From NCBI GenBank assembly GCA_937952395.1, contig CALFYV010000264.1, positions 1 to 8,829 of the forward strand: 8,829 nt of DNA. Reading direction: 5' to 3'. Of the stretch, positions 7,087-8,829 are shown piece by piece. This DNA is from an uncultured Bacteriovoracaceae bacterium. Lineage in GTDB: Bacteria; Bdellovibrionota; Bacteriovoracia; Bacteriovoracales; Bacteriovoracaceae. The notes under the pieces were generated by a model. The model made no database searches. It worked only from the letters and a program-made list of their open reading frames with translations, and had not been told where the DNA came from. The stretch's first letter is position 1. Each line of letters opens with the position of its first letter. Made by a program: the position numbers and the translations under genes.

Positions 7087-7494
7087 TTACTCTTCTGGTT
7101 TATCATCCATTAAAATTTTGTAATCATGAGAAGTGAAGAGAACGCCCTTTTTATTGGCAACAAAAAGAGGTAGTTCAAAATTTGTTGAATTCGTTTCAGG
7201 GAAAATCAAACTTTTAACTCCACTTTTTGTATTAGAGATTAGTTTTTGATTATTATAAAATATTTTTGTTACATTTACATTTCCTAGGAATAATAAAATT
7301 TGCTCTCCTTGAAGAAATAATTTTTTTCCCTGACGTAATATAAGAGATTTCACTTCTTTATTTTCAATTTTATACGTCAACCAGCTATCACCAGAAACGG
7401 CATTAATAAAAATATTTTGCTTATTGGGATCAACTGCTTCTTTTGCAATTTGAGGAAGAATTTCTGTATTTTCAATATCAGGATCATCTGTCAC
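7087..7494 (-). CDS. RodZ C-terminal (DUF4115-like) domain fragment, probably the severed 3' half of rodZ
   Basis: Encodes the kind of beta-rich domain that RodZ proteins carry outside the membrane. The recognisable core is NIFINAVSGDSWLTYKIE (27-44 from the GTG) through a long Lys-rich beta stretch to LFLGNVNVTKIFYNNQKL (68-85); the GDSW and FLGN signatures are typical of DUF4115. The listed end at 7494 is a GTG with no Shine-Dalgarno. The frame is open back to 7602, and the residues before the GTG (LGNYPYVDFNKIRNSDIFEL) look like genuine protein, so the GTG is probably not a real start. No ATG occurs in the frame except near the C-terminus. It has no signal peptide or membrane anchor of its own. 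It lies directly downstream of the rodZ N-terminal half, on the same strand and in the same reading frame. It is most likely the distal part of a broken gene; a separately translated protein from a non-ATG start is the alternative. Confidence 0.7.
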   Translation of the reverse strand: MTDDPDIENTEILPQIAKEAVDPNKQNIFINAVSGDSWLTYKIENKEVKSLILRQGKKLFLQGEQILLFLGNVNVTKIFYNNQKLISNTKSGVKSLIFPETNSTNFELPLFVANKKGVLFTSHDYKILMDDKPEE

Positions 7495-7638
7495 GAGTTC
7501 AAAAATATCGGAATTTCTTATTTTATTAAAATCTACATATGGGTAGTTACCCAGATCCTCATCTGTTTTCCCACTACAGACACTGCCAATACGTAAATCA
7601 AGTTAGGCTTGCCCCATACTATCTTCCTACCTCATATG
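7495..7638 (-). other. Junction between the two halves of rodZ, with in-frame stops and small hairpins
   Basis: In the rodZ frame the first half ends at TAA (7641-7639), followed by TAG (7629-7627) and TAA (7605-7603); after that the frame is open into the DUF4115 domain. All three frames of this strand carry stops between 7533 and 7641, so no single base insertion or deletion would restore a continuous gene. Positions 7561-7620 hold about 26 G or C in 60 bases by hand count, richer than the surroundings. Two perfect 5-bp hairpins lie here: TCTGT 7562-7566 with ACAGA 7576-7580, and TGGGT 7540-7544 with ACCCA 7549-7553. No inverted terminal repeats or convincing target duplication mark an inserted element, and no known RNA family was recognised. 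Confidence 0.6.
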
Positions 7639-8340
7639 TTAGCTGACTTTCTCTCTGCTAGCTACTTCATTGGTAGCAGCTTGCTCAACTTGTTCAGCTG
7701 TAGTGACTTCTTCTTTTTTTTCGTCGACTACTTGCATGTTCTTGGCTTTTTCCAATAAGAAAAGAGAAGCATCTTTAGGCTTAATATCACCTGTGCTCTC
7801 TGTGTTTTTTGCAACTTCAATTGGGGCAACATTTTCCGTTACCTTTCTGCTTACAAATTTATATAGAGATAAGGATATGCCTACAACTATTAAAATTGCA
7901 GCTAGAGGTAGATAGAAGTTTTTATTTGAAATAATTTTCGAAAACTGCTCAAAAAATAAAGTCAATGGAGACGGCCCAATTGTGCTGGGTACTTTTCCAA
8001 AAGTTTTTTTGAGTTCAGTTTCTGGCAAATGATGAACTACGTCTTGAGTTTGAGTATCTTGTAAAACATCTTCTTCTACTTCAACATCTTTTCCAAAATA
8101 TTCTCGGTAGGAATAGTCTAGTACCCCAAGTGCTTCTTTGGTATTACCACGAATGGCCCGACAATAATTTTGGACAAAACCTCTAACATAAGCCTTGCTT
8201 GGAAGACTATCAAAGTCAGTGGCCTCAAGTCGCTTCAAGACGTTGATATTGATTTTGGTATACTCGCTTATTTGCATAAGCTCCATACCCTGGGTTTCTC
8301 TTTGACTTCTTAAGTAGTCACCAATTTTTTTTGTATTCAT
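7639..8340 (-). CDS. rodZ: RodZ-like cytoskeletal protein, N-terminal half (helix-turn-helix plus membrane segment)
   Basis: RodZ links the MreB filament in the cytoplasm to the wall-elongation machinery through a single membrane pass. 233 residues from the chosen start. Residues 4-80 are the RodZ-type helix-turn-helix (IGDYLRSQRETQGMELMQIS...), a protein-binding rather than DNA-binding domain in this family. By alignment Y51 and F55 (in AYVRGFVQNY) take the places of E. coli F60 and Y64, the aromatic residues that contact MreB. A polar linker (83-125) leads to one membrane helix at about 142-162, then an acidic, Lys/Glu-rich tail that stops at residue 233 before any C-terminal domain. The start is ambiguous: ATGs at 8394, 8385 and 8340 are in frame. 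8340 is chosen because the domain begins there and a weak GGA lies 10 bases upstream; 8394 would give a tighter 20-base gap to the TPR gene. The missing domain is found just downstream as a separate open frame. Confidence 0.88.
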   Translation of the reverse strand: MNTKKIGDYLRSQRETQGMELMQISEYTKININVLKRLEATDFDSLPSKAYVRGFVQNYCRAIRGNTKEALGVLDYSYREYFGKDVEVEEDVLQDTQTQDVVHHLPETELKKTFGKVPSTIGPSPLTLFFEQFSKIISNKNFYLPLAAILIVVGISLSLYKFVSRKVTENVAPIEVAKNTESTGDIKPKDASLFLLEKAKNMQVVDEKKEEVTTAEQVEQAATNEVASREKVS

Positions 8341-8414
8341 CGATTTTTTATCCACGATCGTTCTTTGTTGCTTTGCTAATTCCATATGCCCCATTGTAAT
8401 CAACAAATAAAATT

Positions 8415-8829
8415 TTAAAAGTCAGGGGCAAAATGTTTTTTACTATTTAACTGAGCTTTCTCAGTGCGAAATTGATCTTGTTCAATAATCGTATCGAGTT
8501 CCGATAACTTTAATCGGGCTTTTGTATCATATTCTGTTGATGAAAATCGTTTCATAATCTCATTCAGTTTTATCCGAGCATCATCATATTTTTTTAACTT
8601 AATAGAGTTAAGAGCATAAAAATAGTGAGGGGCAGGGTTATTGGTACAAGTTCCCTGATAAGATTGCTTTAAATGCTCTCCAGCTTTTCTAAACTCTTGT
8701 TTTTTATCCATTAATAGACCTAGCTGGAAATGAGATGGGCAATATTCACTTTTAATCTCAAGGGATTTTTTAAAGAATTCTTTAGCCTTTTTAAAATCCT
8801 TTTTCTTTAACGCCAAAGCCCCTAGGTTG
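8415..8829 (-). CDS. TPR-repeat protein, PilF/PilW-like (5' end outside window)
   Basis: The visible 138 codons run off the right edge, so the N-terminus and any lipoprotein signal are not seen. At least three tetratricopeptide repeats follow one another. The first is NLGALALKKKDFKKAKEFF, the second starts at HFQLGLLMDKKQEFRKAGEH and the third at YFYALNSIKLKKYDDARIKL. They end in a charged tail. Such repeats form helical superhelices for protein binding. The PilF/PilW/Tgl proteins of this type are outer-membrane lipoproteins that help assemble the type IV pilus secretin. That identity is suggested by repeat spacing and by position directly before rodZ, as in gammaproteobacterial pilF-rodZ-ispG clusters; a general TPR protein is possible. 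TTG at 8816 is an internal leucine codon, not the start. Confidence 0.8.
   Translation of the reverse strand, partial: NLGALALKKKDFKKAKEFFKKSLEIKSEYCPSHFQLGLLMDKKQEFRKAGEHLKQSYQGTCTNNPAPHYFYALNSIKLKKYDDARIKLNEIMKRFSSTEYDTKARLKLSELDTIIEQDQFRTEKAQLNSKKHFAPDF

Noticed and set aside
7536..7631. A 32-codon open stretch in another - strand frame across the rodZ junction, with a hydrophobic middle
   Set aside because: It has no ATG at its beginning, no Shine-Dalgarno, is very short, and overlaps the residues that look like the DUF4115 half.
7536..7638. CATATG at 7633-7638 and 7536-7541 as a possible target duplication around an insertion
   Set aside because: The motif is a 6-base palindrome common in AT-rich DNA, removing the 97 bases between does not restore the frame, and the first TAA would remain.
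7494..7641. Programmed translational bypassing that would join the two rodZ halves, as in phage T4 gene 60
   Set aside because: The codon before the first stop is AGC; the only AGC after it in the gap is in a frame that soon meets a TGA, and the in-frame candidates after the last stop do not match. No matching take-off and landing codons were found.
7670..7915. Open frame on the + strand opposite rodZ
   Set aside because: It mirrors the rodZ membrane segment and linker and shows no features of its own.

Overview
The window is 8,829 bases of AT-rich bacterial chromosome (about one third G+C by eye), densely packed and dominated by envelope genes of a Gram-negative cell: a lipoprotein lytic transglycosylase, a peptidoglycan glycosyltransferase, an LPS-export permease, a RodZ-type cytoskeletal protein and a PilF-like TPR protein. 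The AT-rich composition and this gene set would fit a member of the Bdellovibrionota (Bacteriovorax/Peredibacter-like), but that is inference. There is no rRNA, tRNA, CRISPR array, insertion sequence or recognisable phage gene.

Left block (+ strand): the C-terminal end of a glutamate/aspartate-type sodium symporter runs in from outside the window. After an 80-base gap comes a tight three-gene run: an MltD-like lytic transglycosylase (374-1870), an unrecognised protein with faint flavoprotein-like features (1897-3066) and a monofunctional glycosyltransferase MtgA (3076-3885). The gaps are 26 and 9 bases, so this is probably one operon that pairs an enzyme cutting glycan strands with one making them.

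Middle block: trmL and pepA lie on the - strand in the order pepA then trmL, with overlapping ends. trmL meets mtgA tail to tail with an 8-base overlap. pepA is divergent from lptF across about 100 bases. The pepA/lptF divergence is the same arrangement as in E. coli. Sequence evidence moves both starts inward from the longest possible ones: a strong Shine-Dalgarno sets pepA at 5846, and family alignment plus a weak Shine-Dalgarno sets lptF at 5947. Only one half of the LptF/LptG pair is present.

Right block (- strand, read from 8829 leftwards): the C-terminal part of a PilF-like TPR protein, then rodZ. This pilF-rodZ order is known from gammaproteobacteria. The rodZ here is in two pieces. 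The helix-turn-helix plus membrane segment ends at a stop at 7639-7641. The C-terminal DUF4115-like periplasmic domain follows downstream in the same frame, after two further in-frame stops and without any ATG start. This split rodZ and the short structured junction between its halves are the most unusual things in the window. I found no clearly new multi-gene system.
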